A DNA stretch of 64,000 nucleotides from Parvularcula sp. BBD 1991-13 (GTDB lineage Bacteria; Pseudomonadota; Alphaproteobacteria; Caulobacterales; Parvularculaceae): positions 310,001 through 374,000 of the forward strand of contig LYSZ01000004.1 in the NCBI GenBank assembly GCA_001657385.1. The letters are read 5' to 3'. Each line of letters opens with the position of its first letter. Position 1 is the stretch's first letter. The position numbers and the translations under genes are program-made. The notes beneath the pieces were generated by a model, which saw only the letters and a program-made list of their open reading frames with translations, had not been told where the DNA came from and made no database searches. This document shows positions 36,926 through 48,015 of this stretch, in pieces.

Positions 36926-38610
36926 GGCGCCCGCCGTCAAAGCAACATATCAGCGCGCCCCACGGGCGATCGGGAGACGGCGGCGGTTTGATTGGCCGCG
37001 TGCGGAAGGCCTGGGGCGAAAGCCTGTTCTACCAGGCGCAACTGAAAGGCCCGGCGCCGGACCGGCTGTTTCACCAGCCCGAGGACCCGAGGACGCCCGA
37101 CGCCGATCTTGCGAAATCCTTGGTGCGCGGACGGATCGCCCTCGGCGACGAAGCGGTCGACTGCGAGGGCGATCTGGAAAGCCTGTGGGACCGTGCGCGC
37201 GGCGGCGGTCTTCTTTATGCGTATCTTCAGGAATTCTCGTGGCTTGTCCATCTGAACGCGCTGGATGAGGCGGGCAGGGCGCCCGCGCGGGTTCTCGTGA
37301 AAGCCTGGCTCGACCGTTACGAGCGCTGGTCCGCGCAGGCCTGGACGCCATATTTCACCGCGGAGCGGCTGATCGCCCTGTGCGCGCATTACCCGCTGAT
37401 CCTCTCCGGCGCCGATCCGTTATGGCGCAGCCGGGTCCTCACCTCCATGGCGCGCCAGACGCGCCACCTCGCGCGCACCGCCCATTGCGCCGAGACCGGA
37501 TTCGAACGGCTGATGACGGCGCTCGGCCTCAGCGTCGCCGGCTTCTGCCTGCCCGGCTGCGAAGGGCCGGCCGAACGCGGGCTGGAGATGGTGCGCCGCG
37601 AGCTGCGGTTGCAGTTTCGCGCCGATGGCGGCCATGTCAGCCGCAACCCGTCGCGGCAGCTCAAGGCCGCCCTGCGTCTGCGGACTCTCGCGGCGGCGAT
37701 GGCCGCGCGCGGCGGCCAGCCGCCCGGTTTCCTGCGCCATATGGTCGTGCGCGCGAGCGCCATGGCGGTATTCTTCCGTTGCGGCGACGGCGGTCTGGCG
37801 GTGTTCAACGGCGGCTATGAAGACGACGGCCGGGCCGTTCTGGCGGCGCAGAAAGCCGTCGACGCAGACGCCGCGCCGGCTGATTTCGCGCGCCATTCCG
37901 GCTATCACCGCCTCAGCGCGGCGCGTTCCCTGTTGATTGTCGACGCGGCGAGCGACGCCGGCGAGCGGCATGCGTTCAAAAGCGCCGGCTCCTTGCATTT
38001 TTCTTCCGGGCGCGCCCGGCTCTTTGTCAATTGCGGCAATGGCGGCCACCGCTCGGCGGAGTGGCGCAAGGCGCTGGAGCGCCGCGCCGCCCACACGGCG
38101 CTGTCTTTCGAGATATCGCCGCCGGTGTCCTTCGGCGAGACCGTCCATCGCCGCGCGGAGGAGGCGCAGGGGCAGCTCCTTGAAATCAAGCGGCAAATCC
38201 TGACGGCGCGCACCGACAACGCCAGTTGCATGCGCCGGCTCTACCTTTCCGCCGACGGCGGGGACATGCGGGGCGAAGACGCGATCTTCGACGCGCCCCG
38301 CGACCTCGTCGCCAACGCGGTGCTGCGGTTTCATCTGCATCCTTCGGTGCGCGCGTCGCTCGCCCGCGACCGGCGGTCGGTCATTCTCCTCCTGCCGAAC
38401 AAGGAGGGCTGGCGCTTCAAGGCCGACTGCCCCCAGATCCAGCTTGAGAAAAGCGTCTATTGCGGCGGCGGGGCGGCGCCGGCGGCGACCGAGCAGATCG
38501 TGCTGCGTCCGCCGGCTGAGATCGCAGAGGCGCCCGGCGCGGCGGACATGTCCGGCGGGCGGGTCGCCATACGCTGGGCGCTCAGGCGCCTTGATGCGGT
38601 ACAGGCTTGA
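36922..38610 (+). CDS. Heparinase II/III family protein
   Basis: ATGA overlap with rpe; RPPSKQHIS... family-like length, [17 protein letters not shown] and C-terminal [14 protein letters not shown]; typical neighbour of rpe and purH. Confidence 0.85.
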   Translation: MRRPPSKQHISAPHGRSGDGGGLIGRVRKAWGESLFYQAQLKGPAPDRLFHQPEDPRTPDADLAKSLVRGRIALGDEAVDCEGDLESLWDRARGGGLLYAYLQEFSWLVHLNALDEAGRAPARVLVKAWLDRYERWSAQAWTPYFTAERLIALCAHYPLILSGADPLWRSRVLTSMARQTRHLARTAHCAETGFERLMTALGLSVAGFCLPGCEGPAERGLEMVRRELRLQFRADGGHVSRNPSRQLKAALRLRTLAAAMAARGGQPPGFLRHMVVRASAMAVFFRCGDGGLAVFNGGYEDDGRAVLAAQKAVDADAAPADFARHSGYHRLSAARSLLIVDAASDAGERHAFKSAGSLHFSSGRARLFVNCGNGGHRSAEWRKALERRAAHTALSFEISPPVSFGETVHRRAEEAQGQLLEIKRQILTARTDNASCMRRLYLSADGGDMRGEDAIFDAPRDLVANAVLRFHLHPSVRASLARDRRSVILLLPNKEGWRFKADCPQIQLEKSVYCGGGAAPAATEQIVLRPPAEIAEAPGAADMSGGRVAIRWALRRLDAVQA

Positions 38611-38703
38611 TTTACTTGTCCCCGGCCTTCGTTTATGGCCAATCTGCCGTTCATGACGGGCATGTCGTTTACGGGGGACGGTTGAGGGCGAAAGCGGCGA
38701 GGC

Positions 38704-39903
38704 ATGATCAGGAAGTTCATCAACAGGGCGTTTGGCCGGGACGCGGCGGCTGAAAAACTGGCCGCGCGCAACGCCATCGACCTGCCGTCCCTGCTGGCGC
38801 GCCCGCCGCGCAAGATCGACCTGCGCCTTGCCCGCCGCATGGTCGCCGGACGCCGGGTGCTGGTGACCGGCGCGGGCGGCACCATCGGCTCCGAGCTTTG
38901 CCGGCAGATCGCCGCGATGGAGCCCGAACGCCTGGCGCTGGTCGATAACGGGGAGCTGGCGCTTTACACTATCGATCTTGAGCTGCGCGAGCGGGGGCAT
39001 GGCGACATGATCACCGCCAACCTGACCGACGTGTGCCGCGACGCGCATCTGGACCGCGTCTTCGAGCGCGAGCGCCCCGACATCGTGCTTCACGCGGCGG
39101 CCTTCAAGCATGTGCCCATCGTCGAGCACAATCGCTGCGCCGGCGCGCTGACCAACGTGCTCGGCGCCCGGAACGTTTTCGATCGGGCGATCGCCCACAA
39201 GACCGATACGGTGGTGTTCATCTCCACCGACAAGGCGGTCAATCCGACGAGCTTCATGGGCGCGACCAAGCGGATCGCGGAACTTTACGCTCAGGCGCTC
39301 GACGTCGCGCAGAGCGACACCCGTTTCGTGACCGTGCGGTTCGGCAACGTACTCGGCTCCACGGGTTCGGCGGCGCTCCTGTTCCAGCGCCAGATCGAGT
39401 ATGGCGGGCCGGTGACGGTCACCCATCCGGACATCATGCGCTACTTCATGACCACCCGCGAAGCGGTGCAGCTTGTCCTGCAGGCGGCGAGCCTCGACAG
39501 CGCCGAGATGCAGATCGTCACCCATGACGGGCGCGTCTTCGTCCTCGATATGGGCGAGCCGGTGAAAATACTCGATCTCGCCACGCGGATGATCGAGGCG
39601 AACGGCCTCACCCCCGGCAAGGACATCGAAATCAGATTCACGGGGCTTAGGCCCGGCGAGAAGCTCTACGAGGAAATCTTTCTTGATACGGACAAACTCG
39701 TGAAAACCGGCGCCGACGGCGTGCTGCTGGCCGCGCCGGCGATGATCGACCTGCCGTTGTTGAACCCGCGCCTGAACCAGGTGGTCGAGACGGCGGCGGC
39801 GGGCGAACGCGAAAGGCTCGACGAGGCGGTGCGCCATCTCGTGCCGGAATTCAGCGCCTATTCTGAAAAGGCGGCGCGCCTGCGCAAACAGTCCCAACCC
39901 TGA
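38704..39903 (+). CDS. CapD-like NDP-sugar dehydratase/epimerase, soluble form
   Basis: RRVLVTGAGGTIGSELCRQIA; HAAAFKHVPIVEHNRCAGALTNVLGARNVFD; STDKAVNPTSFMGATKRIAELY. Confidence 0.9.
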   Translation: MIRKFINRAFGRDAAAEKLAARNAIDLPSLLARPPRKIDLRLARRMVAGRRVLVTGAGGTIGSELCRQIAAMEPERLALVDNGELALYTIDLELRERGHGDMITANLTDVCRDAHLDRVFERERPDIVLHAAAFKHVPIVEHNRCAGALTNVLGARNVFDRAIAHKTDTVVFISTDKAVNPTSFMGATKRIAELYAQALDVAQSDTRFVTVRFGNVLGSTGSAALLFQRQIEYGGPVTVTHPDIMRYFMTTREAVQLVLQAASLDSAEMQIVTHDGRVFVLDMGEPVKILDLATRMIEANGLTPGKDIEIRFTGLRPGEKLYEEIFLDTDKLVKTGADGVLLAAPAMIDLPLLNPRLNQVVETAAAGERERLDEAVRHLVPEFSAYSEKAARLRKQSQP

Positions 39904-39963
39904 CCCATGACCCTGGCCGCCCGCGCCGGTCGCGGCGGCGATACATTGCCTACGGAGTATATT

Positions 39964-41547
39964 ATGAGCGCTGACGATCGCGCCCGCCGCGCGTTGATTT
40001 CCGTTTCCGACAAGAGGGGCGTCGTCGATTTCGCCGCCCGCCTCGCCGCCGCCGGCGTCGAGCTGATTTCCACCGGCGGCACGGCCCGGGCCCTGCGCGA
40101 GGCCGGGCTTGACGTTCGCGACGTGTCCGACGTCACCGAGTTTCCCGAAATGATGGACGGGCGGGTCAAGACGCTGCATCCGCGCATACATGGCGGGCTC
40201 CTCGCCCTGCGGGACAATGACGAGCATGTGCGTGCGATGGAAGCGCACGGCATCGGCGGCATCGACATCCTGGCGGTCAATCTCTATCCGTTCGAGGAAA
40301 CCCTGCGGGGCGGCGGCGATTTCGCCGCCTGCATCGAAAACATCGATATCGGAGGTCCGGCGATGCTCCGCGCGGCGGCCAAGAACCACCGCTTTGTCGG
40401 CGTCGTGACGGACCCTGACGATTACGATACGGTGGCGAACGAAATCGAACAGGCGGGGGCGCTGGCGCAGGAGACGCGGCGCCGTCTCGCGGCGAAAGCC
40501 TACGCCAAGACGGCCGCATACGACGCGGCGATTTCCGGGTGGTTCGCCGGCGAGATCGGCGAGGCGTTTCCGAAACACGTCGCCGTGGCCGGGCGGCTCG
40601 CCAGCGAGCTGCGTTATGGCGAGAACCCGCACCAGCGCGCGGCGTTTTACGCAACCGGCGAGGCGCGCCCCGGCGTCGCCGGCGCGCGCCAGGCGCAGGG
40701 CAAGGCGCTCTCCTACAACAATCTCAACGACACCGACGCGGCCTATGAGCTGGTTGCCGAGTTCGACCCCGCGCGCCCCGCCGTCGCCATCATCAAGCAC
40801 GCCAACCCTTGCGGGGTCGCCGTCGCCGACGATTTGGAGACGGCCTATGCGCGCGCCCTGCGCTGCGATCCGGTCTCGGCCTTCGGCGGCATCGTCGCGC
40901 TTAACCAGACCCTGACCGGGCCGGTGGCGGAAAAAATCGTCGAGGTTTTCACCGAGGTCGTCATCGCGCCCGATGCGGACGACGCCGCGCTTGCGGTGTT
41001 TTCGAAAAAGAAAAACCTCCGCCTCCTGATCGCCGGCGGCCTGCCCTCGCCGTCCGCGCCCGGCAGGACGATCCGCCCCATCGCCGGCGGCTTCCTCCTG
41101 CAGGACCGCGACGCCAGGACGGTCGGCCCCGACGATCTGAAGGTCGTGACGAAGCGCCGGCCCGAGCCGCGGGAGATCGACGACATGCTGCTCGCCTTTC
41201 GCATCGCCAAGCATGTGAAGTCGAACGCTATCGTTTATGTGAAGGACGGCGCCAGCGTCGGCATCGGCGCCGGGCAGATGAGCCGGCTCGACTCAAGCCG
41301 CATCGCCGCGCGCAAGGCCGCCGACGCGGCGCAGGCGGCGGGCGAGGCGGCGCCGCTGACGAGAGGATCGGTGGTCGCTTCCGATGCGTTCTTTCCGTTT
41401 GCGGATGGACTTCTTGCGGCCGCGGAGGCCGGCGCGACGGCGGTGATCCAGCCGGGCGGGTCGATCCGCGACGAGGAGGTGATCGCCGCGGCGGACGATG
41501 CGGGGCTCGCCATGGCTTTTACCGGCGTGCGTCATTTCCGGCACTGA
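39964..41547 (+). CDS. purH: Bifunctional AICAR transformylase/IMP cyclohydrolase
   Basis: [58 protein letters not shown]-terminal FTGVRHFRH. Confidence 0.97.
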   Translation: MSADDRARRALISVSDKRGVVDFAARLAAAGVELISTGGTARALREAGLDVRDVSDVTEFPEMMDGRVKTLHPRIHGGLLALRDNDEHVRAMEAHGIGGIDILAVNLYPFEETLRGGGDFAACIENIDIGGPAMLRAAAKNHRFVGVVTDPDDYDTVANEIEQAGALAQETRRRLAAKAYAKTAAYDAAISGWFAGEIGEAFPKHVAVAGRLASELRYGENPHQRAAFYATGEARPGVAGARQAQGKALSYNNLNDTDAAYELVAEFDPARPAVAIIKHANPCGVAVADDLETAYARALRCDPVSAFGGIVALNQTLTGPVAEKIVEVFTEVVIAPDADDAALAVFSKKKNLRLLIAGGLPSPSAPGRTIRPIAGGFLLQDRDARTVGPDDLKVVTKRRPEPREIDDMLLAFRIAKHVKSNAIVYVKDGASVGIGAGQMSRLDSSRIAARKAADAAQAAGEAAPLTRGSVVASDAFFPFADGLLAAAEAGATAVIQPGGSIRDEEVIAAADDAGLAMAFTGVRHFRH

Positions 41548-41562
41548 CCCCGGAGCGCCTGG

Positions 41563-41904
41563 TTACTTCAGCAGCGCGTCCTGAACGTCCTTTGTCCAGC
41601 CGATGGTGACCTTGCCGCCGGCTTCGATCACCGGGCGCTTGATCAGGGCGGGGTTTTCTTCCATCAGCGCGATGGCCTTGGCCTCGTCCACATTGCTTTT
41701 GTCTTCCTCGCTGAGGCCGCGCCAGGTGGTCGAGCGGGTGTTAAGGAGCGCCTGCCAGCCCGCGGCTTTCGCCCATTTGGTCAGATACGCCCGGGTGACG
41801 CCGTCGACGCGCACGTCGTGAAAGTCCGGCTGTTTCCCGGCATCCTTCAGGGCGTTCAGCGCCTTGCGGCAGGTATCGCAGTTTTTCAGTCCAAAGAGTT
41901 TCAT
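41563..41904 (-). CDS. ArsC/Spx family protein
   Basis: MKLFGLKNCDTCRKALNALKDAG; NTRSTTWRGL; LIKRPVIEAGGKVTIGW. Confidence 0.88.
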   Translation of the reverse strand: MKLFGLKNCDTCRKALNALKDAGKQPDFHDVRVDGVTRAYLTKWAKAAGWQALLNTRSTTWRGLSEEDKSNVDEAKAIALMEENPALIKRPVIEAGGKVTIGWTKDVQDALLK

Positions 41905-41957
41905 GATCGGCGTCTTTCGAATAGGGCGAGGGCCGGGGCGGGCCGAGACAGGCCGGC

Positions 41958-43346
41958 TCACGCCACCTGCAGTCTCAGATAGTTCAACAGATCCGTGCGG
42001 GTGATCAGCCCCTCGAACTTGCCGTCCATCAGCACCACCGCCACATGGCCGCGGGCGAAGACGGGCAGCAGTTCCTCCAGTTTTTTATGGGCCTCCATCG
42101 TCTCGACCCGGTAGGTCATGGCGGCCTTGACCGGGTCCTTGAACTTGTCGCGATTGCGCACCACCGCGAAGAGGAGATCTTCCTCGTCAAGCAGGCCGAC
42201 CACCGTTCCGTCCTCGTCGAGGACGGGAAGCTGCGAGATGTCGTAGAGCTTCATCTTGCCGTAGGCCTGCATCAGCGTGTCGTCGGGCTTGACGGTGACG
42301 GCGGCGCGTTCTGAATGGCGCCGCGAGATGAGATCGGTGAGATCGCCCTTCGGCGCGCGCTTCAGGAACCCCTGGTCGTACATCCAGTAGTCGTTGAACA
42401 TCTTGGAGAGGTACTTGTCGCCACGGTCGCAGACAAAGGCCACCACGCGCTTTTTTTCCGTCTGTTCACGGCAGTATTTCAACGCCGCCGCGATGATCGT
42501 GCCGGAGGACGACCCGCCCAGCACGCCTTCCTTTTTCAATAGATCGCGCGCCGCCTCGAAGCTTTCCTTGTCGGTGATCGCGAACGCTTTTTTCACGTGG
42601 GACAGGTCGGCGATGTCGGGGATGAAATCCTCGCCGATGCCTTCCACCAGCCAGGAGCCGACATGGTTCGGGATCGCGCCGGTATTGATGTAGTCGGCGA
42701 GGATCGACCCCTTCGGATCGGCGAGGATGATCTCCGTCTTCGGCGAATGCTCCTCGTAGAACTGCGACAGGCCGGTGATCGTGCCCGCGGAGCCGACGCC
42801 GCATACGATGGCGTCCACGTCGCCGTCCATCTGGCCGAGAATTTCCGGCCCCGTGCCCTCGACATGGGCTTTCGGATTGGCGGGATTGCCGAACTGGTTG
42901 ACGAAAAACGCCCCGGTTTCCTCGGCGATGCGCTCGGCCATGTCCTGATAATATTCCGGGTGTCCCTTGCCGACGTCTGAACGGGTCAGGCGCACGTCCG
43001 CGCCGAGCGCCTTGAGGTGGAAGATCTTTTCCTGCGCCATCTTGTCGGGCACGACGATGATTGTCTTGTAGCCCTTTTGCGCCGCCACCAGGGCGAGGGC
43101 GAGCCCGGTGTTGCCGGCGGTCGCCTCGATGATCGTCCCGCCCGGCTTGATCTTGCCCTCGCGTTCGGCGGCCTCCAGCATGGCGATCCCGATTCGGTCC
43201 TTGATCGACCCGCCGGGATTGTTGGCCTCAAGCTTCAGGAACAGATCGCACGACCCCGTGTCGAGATGGGAGACTTTCACCATCGGCGTCTTGCCGATTC
43301 CCTCCAGCACGTTGTCGTAGACAGGACCGTATGGCGTATCCTTCAT
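41958..43346 (-). CDS. Cystathionine beta-synthase-like (PLP domain plus CBS pair)
   Basis: GKTPMVKVSHLD, NPGGSIKDRIG, TAGNTGLALA, C-terminal CBS pair. Confidence 0.92.
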   Translation of the reverse strand: MKDTPYGPVYDNVLEGIGKTPMVKVSHLDTGSCDLFLKLEANNPGGSIKDRIGIAMLEAAEREGKIKPGGTIIEATAGNTGLALALVAAQKGYKTIIVVPDKMAQEKIFHLKALGADVRLTRSDVGKGHPEYYQDMAERIAEETGAFFVNQFGNPANPKAHVEGTGPEILGQMDGDVDAIVCGVGSAGTITGLSQFYEEHSPKTEIILADPKGSILADYINTGAIPNHVGSWLVEGIGEDFIPDIADLSHVKKAFAITDKESFEAARDLLKKEGVLGGSSSGTIIAAALKYCREQTEKKRVVAFVCDRGDKYLSKMFNDYWMYDQGFLKRAPKGDLTDLISRRHSERAAVTVKPDDTLMQAYGKMKLYDISQLPVLDEDGTVVGLLDEEDLLFAVVRNRDKFKDPVKAAMTYRVETMEAHKKLEELLPVFARGHVAVVLMDGKFEGLITRTDLLNYLRLQVA

Positions 43347-43423
43347 GAGACGCTTCCTTTTTGCGATGCCTTGCGCCCGCCATACCCTATCGCCGCCGTC
43401 CGCGGCAAGGCGCCGGCGGCGGC

Positions 43424-45364
43424 TCAACGGGCGGCGCGCATCCGCGCGCGCCTGAGGTCGCGGATGAAAAAACGGGCCGGATGAAGCGCCTCGGCGACGG
43501 CGCGGTCGACGGGCGCCGGCGCGCCGGTCATGTGCGCGGCGATCATGGCGGCGGCGAGCGGCGCGGTGACGAGCCCGCGCGAGCCGAGGCCGGAAAGGAC
43601 GTAAAGTCCCGGCTCGACCTCCCCGGGCGGGCCGTCGACCTGTCTGCCGGCGCGCAGCCCGTCATAGGCGCCCCCGTAAAACCCCCAGGCCGGAACCGGG
43701 CCGACGACCGGCAGCCTGTCCGGCGCGACGCAGCGCACGCTCGCCCGCGGGCGCGCGGCCGCCGGGTCGAGGCCGGCAAGCTCGGGCAGGGCGGCGCCGA
43801 CGGCCGCGATATTGGCGCGGGTTCCCCGTGCGCTCGCCGCGGCTGCGTCGCCCGGCCGGCAGGGGACGTAGGTGGCGCCGATCACCGTTCCCCCGGCGCC
43901 TTTATCCGGCGCGGGCGCGGCGTAGGGGCCGAAGGCGTGCGCGTGCGCCGGTCCCGGCGTATCCGGGAAATGGTCGACCTGCCCCGCCGAGCCCGCCAGC
44001 GGGACCGATCGCATCTGCACGAAACGCAGGGCGTCGAGCCCGTTCGCGATGACGGCCGCGTCGACGCGCGCAAGGCCCGTTTCGGTCCGTACGCGCCATC
44101 CGTTCGGCTCTTTCGTCAGTTTAAGGACTTTACCGGCCTGCCGCGGGGCGTCGCCAAGCAGCGCGCGCACATAGGCCGGGGGCGCGACGACGCCGCCCTG
44201 CGGGAAAAACAGCCCGTCTTCCCGGGGGATCATCCATGTCTCGGGCAGGGCGCCGCGCGCGATCAGTTTTTTCTGCCGTATGCGTTCCTTTTCATCTCGG
44301 GCGTGGAGCAGGACGCCGCATGGATTGAACAGGAGCGCGTCGCATTCGCGTTGCAACGCCAGCAATACGCGCACCGCATGAAGATAGCTTTGCGCGTGGA
44401 AACGCCCCGCGGGCGTGTCGTCCGCGTCGAGGCGCGGCATGATGAGGCCGGCGGGATTGCCCGACGCGCCGCTTGCCGGCGTCAGGGTCTCGCACAGCAC
44501 GGGCGCGAGCCCCGCCCCCGCCAGCGCGCGTACGAGGCTTGCGCCGGCGATCCCCGCGCCGATCACGGCGACGCGCGCGCCCGGCCCGAGCATGCGGGCG
44601 GGCGGGGTGTCGAACCAGGGCGCATGGGCGCGCGCGAACGGCGCCGCCGCGTCGAGCCGGCCCGTCAGCATCTCGCGTTTGCGGCCGAAGCCGGGGCGTT
44701 TTTCAACCGCGAAGCCGGCGTCCCGAAGCCCCCGGCGCACCGCGCCGGCGACGGTGAAGGTCGAGCAGGTCGCGCCCGGCGCCGACAGGCGCGCCGCCTC
44801 CCGGAACAGCGCCGGCGCCCACATCGCCGGATTTTTCGCCGGCGCGAAGCCGTCGAAAAACCAGGCGTTGATCGCGGCGTCCGCCCGGCTCAGTCCCTCC
44901 AGCGCGTCGCCGTAATAAAGCGTCAGCGAGACATCCGCACTTGGATGAAGCTGATGAAAGCCCGGCTGCGCCGGCGGCAGGGCGTTGCGCAGCTCCGTCG
45001 ACTGGCGCGCCAGCGCCGGCCAGGCCGCATGGGCGCGCGCCATGTCTTCCGTGGACAGTGGATATGCTTCCGTCGAGAAGAAGTGCAGCCGCGCGCCTGG
45101 CGGCTTCGCCGCTTCGCTCCAGGCTTTCATCGTACACAGAAAGTTCAGTCCCGTGCCGAACCCAAGCTCGCCGACGCAAAACCGCGCCGATGTCGCGAAC
45201 CGGGCGGGGAGGCCGTTGCCCGCCAGAAAAACATGCGCTGTCTCCGCCGGTCCGTCCTCAGCGAAATAGATGTCGTCGAATGCGACCGAGCGCGGGGCGG
45301 GCGGGGCCGCGCCTTCGGCGCGCCAGTCGAGCCGCGCCGGTCTGATCTTTCTGTCGTCGCTCAC
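43424..45364 (-). CDS. mnmC: Bifunctional tRNA mnm5s2U biosynthesis protein MnmC
   Basis: FVGELGFGTGLNFL-like methyltransferase region (CVGELGFGTGLNFLCTMKAW), NAWFFDGFAPAKNPAMW, then FAD oxidoreductase RVAVIGAGIAGASLVRAL; GTG start. Confidence 0.93.
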   Translation of the reverse strand: MSDDRKIRPARLDWRAEGAAPPAPRSVAFDDIYFAEDGPAETAHVFLAGNGLPARFATSARFCVGELGFGTGLNFLCTMKAWSEAAKPPGARLHFFSTEAYPLSTEDMARAHAAWPALARQSTELRNALPPAQPGFHQLHPSADVSLTLYYGDALEGLSRADAAINAWFFDGFAPAKNPAMWAPALFREAARLSAPGATCSTFTVAGAVRRGLRDAGFAVEKRPGFGRKREMLTGRLDAAAPFARAHAPWFDTPPARMLGPGARVAVIGAGIAGASLVRALAGAGLAPVLCETLTPASGASGNPAGLIMPRLDADDTPAGRFHAQSYLHAVRVLLALQRECDALLFNPCGVLLHARDEKERIRQKKLIARGALPETWMIPREDGLFFPQGGVVAPPAYVRALLGDAPRQAGKVLKLTKEPNGWRVRTETGLARVDAAVIANGLDALRFVQMRSVPLAGSAGQVDHFPDTPGPAHAHAFGPYAAPAPDKGAGGTVIGATYVPCRPGDAAAASARGTRANIAAVGAALPELAGLDPAAARPRASVRCVAPDRLPVVGPVPAWGFYGGAYDGLRAGRQVDGPPGEVEPGLYVLSGLGSRGLVTAPLAAAMIAAHMTGAPAPVDRAVAEALHPARFFIRDLRRARMRAAR

Positions 45365-45466
45365 CGCGTCTCCTTTCGACTGGCGGCATGCATAACGCGG
45401 CCAGGGCGGGAAGGAAACGGGCGGTAAAAGACGCCGGAGAAGGACGCGGGAAGAACGCAAACCGGC

Positions 45467-45501
45467 AAAAAAACGCGCGCCGGCGGCAAGGCCGGCGCGC
45501 G
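45467..45501 (-). terminator. Terminator downstream of phasin gene
   Basis: CGCGCGCCGGC-N6-GCCGGCGCGCG with an A7 tract that is the T tract on the minus strand. Confidence 0.8.
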
Positions 45502-45526
45502 GTTTCTACGCTGAAAGCAACCGTGT

Positions 45527-46066
45527 TCAGGCTTTGCCGGAGAACGGGAAGAATTTCTCGAACGCCTTCATGTCAAAATAGCTCGTGAAAGCGCCGTCGG
45601 CGGGCGCCGCCGTTTCACGCGCCAACGCCACCGATTGCTCGGTCATGCCGCGGGCGCGCTCGATCCGGGTTTCGAACAGTTTCGAGAAATATCCGCGCTG
45701 GATTTCCAGCGCGTCGGCGACGCTTTTCGCCTGCGTCATGTCATTGGCGAACTGAACGGCGTCGGACATTTCCGTACGCGCCGCTTCCATCAGCTCGTTG
45801 TTCATGTCGGTCACGTGTTTCTGGGTTTTCTCAAGCCGGGCGCGCATTTCTTCGTTCAGCGCTTCGGCTTTTTCGCGCATCTCGTCGGCGTTGCCGGTGA
45901 AGGCGCCCATCAGGGTTTCCATCTGTTCGCGGGCCGCGTTGGCGAAACCGTCGGCGCTTGCAAACATGTTGTCGTTATTGCTTCGTATAGAGACGGATTC
46001 CGCAGCGGTCTTTCCGGTTTCGGCGGCGGTCTCCGCGGTGGTGGTCTTGCTCGTGGCAGCCGGCAT
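45527..46066 (-). CDS. Phasin family protein
   Basis: MPAATSKTTTAETAAETG...NAAREQMETLMGAFTGNADEMREKAEAL...ALEIQRGYFSKLFETRIERARGM; AGGAGG RBS. Confidence 0.9.
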   Translation of the reverse strand: MPAATSKTTTAETAAETGKTAAESVSIRSNNDNMFASADGFANAAREQMETLMGAFTGNADEMREKAEALNEEMRARLEKTQKHVTDMNNELMEAARTEMSDAVQFANDMTQAKSVADALEIQRGYFSKLFETRIERARGMTEQSVALARETAAPADGAFTSYFDMKAFEKFFPFSGKA

Positions 46067-46256
46067 TTTCAGCCTCCTATAGTCGATGTCGGATTGTGCT
46101 TGTAACGCGCGCATTACGAAAGACAGGCCGCGGCGCAGCGCATTGTGTACAGCGTTTTGTGCGCTGCAACAAGAGGCCGCGTCCGGATTTCGACGGGAAT
46201 ATTCGAGGCCCGGCGATAGGAGGCCCTGGCGCCGGCCGGTCCGCAGCGCCGGCCGC

Positions 46257-47525
46257 TCAGAGGCCCATCGCCCGAAGCACCGCCGCGGAGGCGTAGCCGT
46301 CCGCGGGCAGGCCGTTGTCCTGCTGCCAGGCGCGCAGCGCCGCACGCGTCCCCGCGCCGACGATGCCGTCCACCGGGCCCGGATCGTATCCGCGCGCCGT
46401 CAGCGCCGCCTGCAGCTGCTTGCGTTCGCTCAGGGACAGCGGGCGGTCGTCCCGCGGCCAGCCGGCGACGATCGCGCCGCCGGATCCGGCGGCGGCCTCG
46501 CTCAACAGCGCCACGGCGAGGGCGTATGCGGTCGAGCGGTTGTACTTCAGAATGGCGCCGAAATTGTCGAAGACGAGAAAGGCCGGCCCCTGCGAGCCCG
46601 CCGGCAGGATCAGCCGGGCGCGGCCGTTGGGGTCGTAGGCGCCGATCAGGCTCGCCCCCCGCGCCTGCTTCACGCCCATGGCGGCCCATTCGACGACCGG
46701 CTTGCGCACATTGCGGTCGGCGAGGGCGTAGTCGAAGCCCTCGGGCAGGGAGACTTCCGCGCCCCACGCCTCGTTGCCGCGATAGCCCGAGGCGCTGAGA
46801 TAGTTGGCGGTGGAGGCGAAGACGTCGCCCATGTTGCGCCAGATGTCGCGGCGGCCGTCGCCGTTATGATCGACCGCATAGGCGAGATAGGTGGTGGGAA
46901 TGAACTGGGTGTGGCCCATGGCGCCCGCCCACGAGCCCTTGAGGTCGTCCCGGTCGGCGTAACCGTTCTGGATGATCTTCAGGGCGCCGATCAGCTGGCT
47001 GCGGCCGTAGCCGGTGCGCCGCCCCTCGAACGCCAGGGTGGCGAGCGCCTGGATGGCGTCGTAATCGCCCATGATCGCCCCGTAGGACGTCTCCAGGCCC
47101 CAGATGGCGACGAGAATTTCCGCGTCGACCCCGTAAGCCTGTTCGATCAGGGAGAGCAGGTCGCGATGCTCTGCGAGCTTGGCGCGGCCGTCGGCGATGC
47201 GCCGCGCCGAGACGGCCCCGTCGAGATAGTCCCAGATCGCGCGGGAGAATTCCGGCTGGTTGTCGTTGAGTTCGTAAACGCGGGCGTTGACCGAGAGCCC
47301 GGCGAAAGCGTCGTCCATCACGTCGGCGCGCACGCCCGCCGCGGCGGCCTCGGCGCGAAAGCCGTCGAGCCAGGCCTGAAAGTCGCCCCGGCCTGCCTGC
47401 GCGCTCATTCGCTGGGGCTCTGTTCGCTGGGGATCCGGGCGCAGCGACGGCGTGTCCTGGGCAGCGAGGGGGCTTGCGGCGGCGAGGGCTGCGGCGAGGC
47501 CCAAAACAGCGAGCGGCGTTCTCAT
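46257..47525 (-). CDS. Lytic murein transglycosylase with PG-binding domain
   Basis: ILVAIWGLETSYGAIMGDY; GSWAGAMGHTQFIPTTYLAYAVD; C-terminal PG_binding_1 (LQAALTARGYDPGPVDGIVGAGTRAALRAWQ). Confidence 0.93.
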   Translation of the reverse strand: MRTPLAVLGLAAALAAASPLAAQDTPSLRPDPQRTEPQRMSAQAGRGDFQAWLDGFRAEAAAAGVRADVMDDAFAGLSVNARVYELNDNQPEFSRAIWDYLDGAVSARRIADGRAKLAEHRDLLSLIEQAYGVDAEILVAIWGLETSYGAIMGDYDAIQALATLAFEGRRTGYGRSQLIGALKIIQNGYADRDDLKGSWAGAMGHTQFIPTTYLAYAVDHNGDGRRDIWRNMGDVFASTANYLSASGYRGNEAWGAEVSLPEGFDYALADRNVRKPVVEWAAMGVKQARGASLIGAYDPNGRARLILPAGSQGPAFLVFDNFGAILKYNRSTAYALAVALLSEAAAGSGGAIVAGWPRDDRPLSLSERKQLQAALTARGYDPGPVDGIVGAGTRAALRAWQQDNGLPADGYASAAVLRAMGL

Positions 47526-48015
47526 TCCCGGCGATCCCCTTTTCCTGCCCGGCTTTTTACCCGGCCTTTCGCTGTTCGGCCATCCGCGGTCCGGGTTTGC
47601 CCGCCGGCCCTTTTTCGCAATCGCTTGCTCCGCCCCCGGCGCAATCCGTTCCGGCCGTCGACGGCTGGTTTCCGACACCGGCGAGCGGCGTTCGCGACGC
47701 CGCTGCGAAGAAGCAATAAGTCAAGCCTGTCATGGCGGCAAGGCTGGAATAAGGCGGCGTTTTCCGGACAGCGGCCCCGTCTGCGACCGGTGGCGAGGAC
47801 GCGACAGCCCGCCTCATGCGACAGTCGCAACTGGAAAGACTGATAGCACAGCCCTTGCAAGCGCTGTACTAAGGTTTCAGGGCGGCGAACTTGGGTAAGA
47901 AAAAAAGAGAAAAACTCTATGACGAACGGCCCTTTTCGCCATGATTGCGCTCCGGCCTTAAATAACAAGGTAAGCCGGTCACTTTTCTATTTAACGATGA
48001 ACAAGGGCTTGAATT

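Noticed and set aside
37420-41214. 1264-aa minus-strand ORF
   Set aside because: Antisense to the heparinase-like gene, the CapD-like gene and purH; low-complexity His/Arg/Gly-rich translation typical of high-GC shadow ORFs.
43361-45427. 688-aa plus-strand ORF
   Set aside because: Antisense to mnmC, which has strong motif support.
46086-47843. 585-aa plus-strand ORF
   Set aside because: Antisense to the lytic transglycosylase gene.
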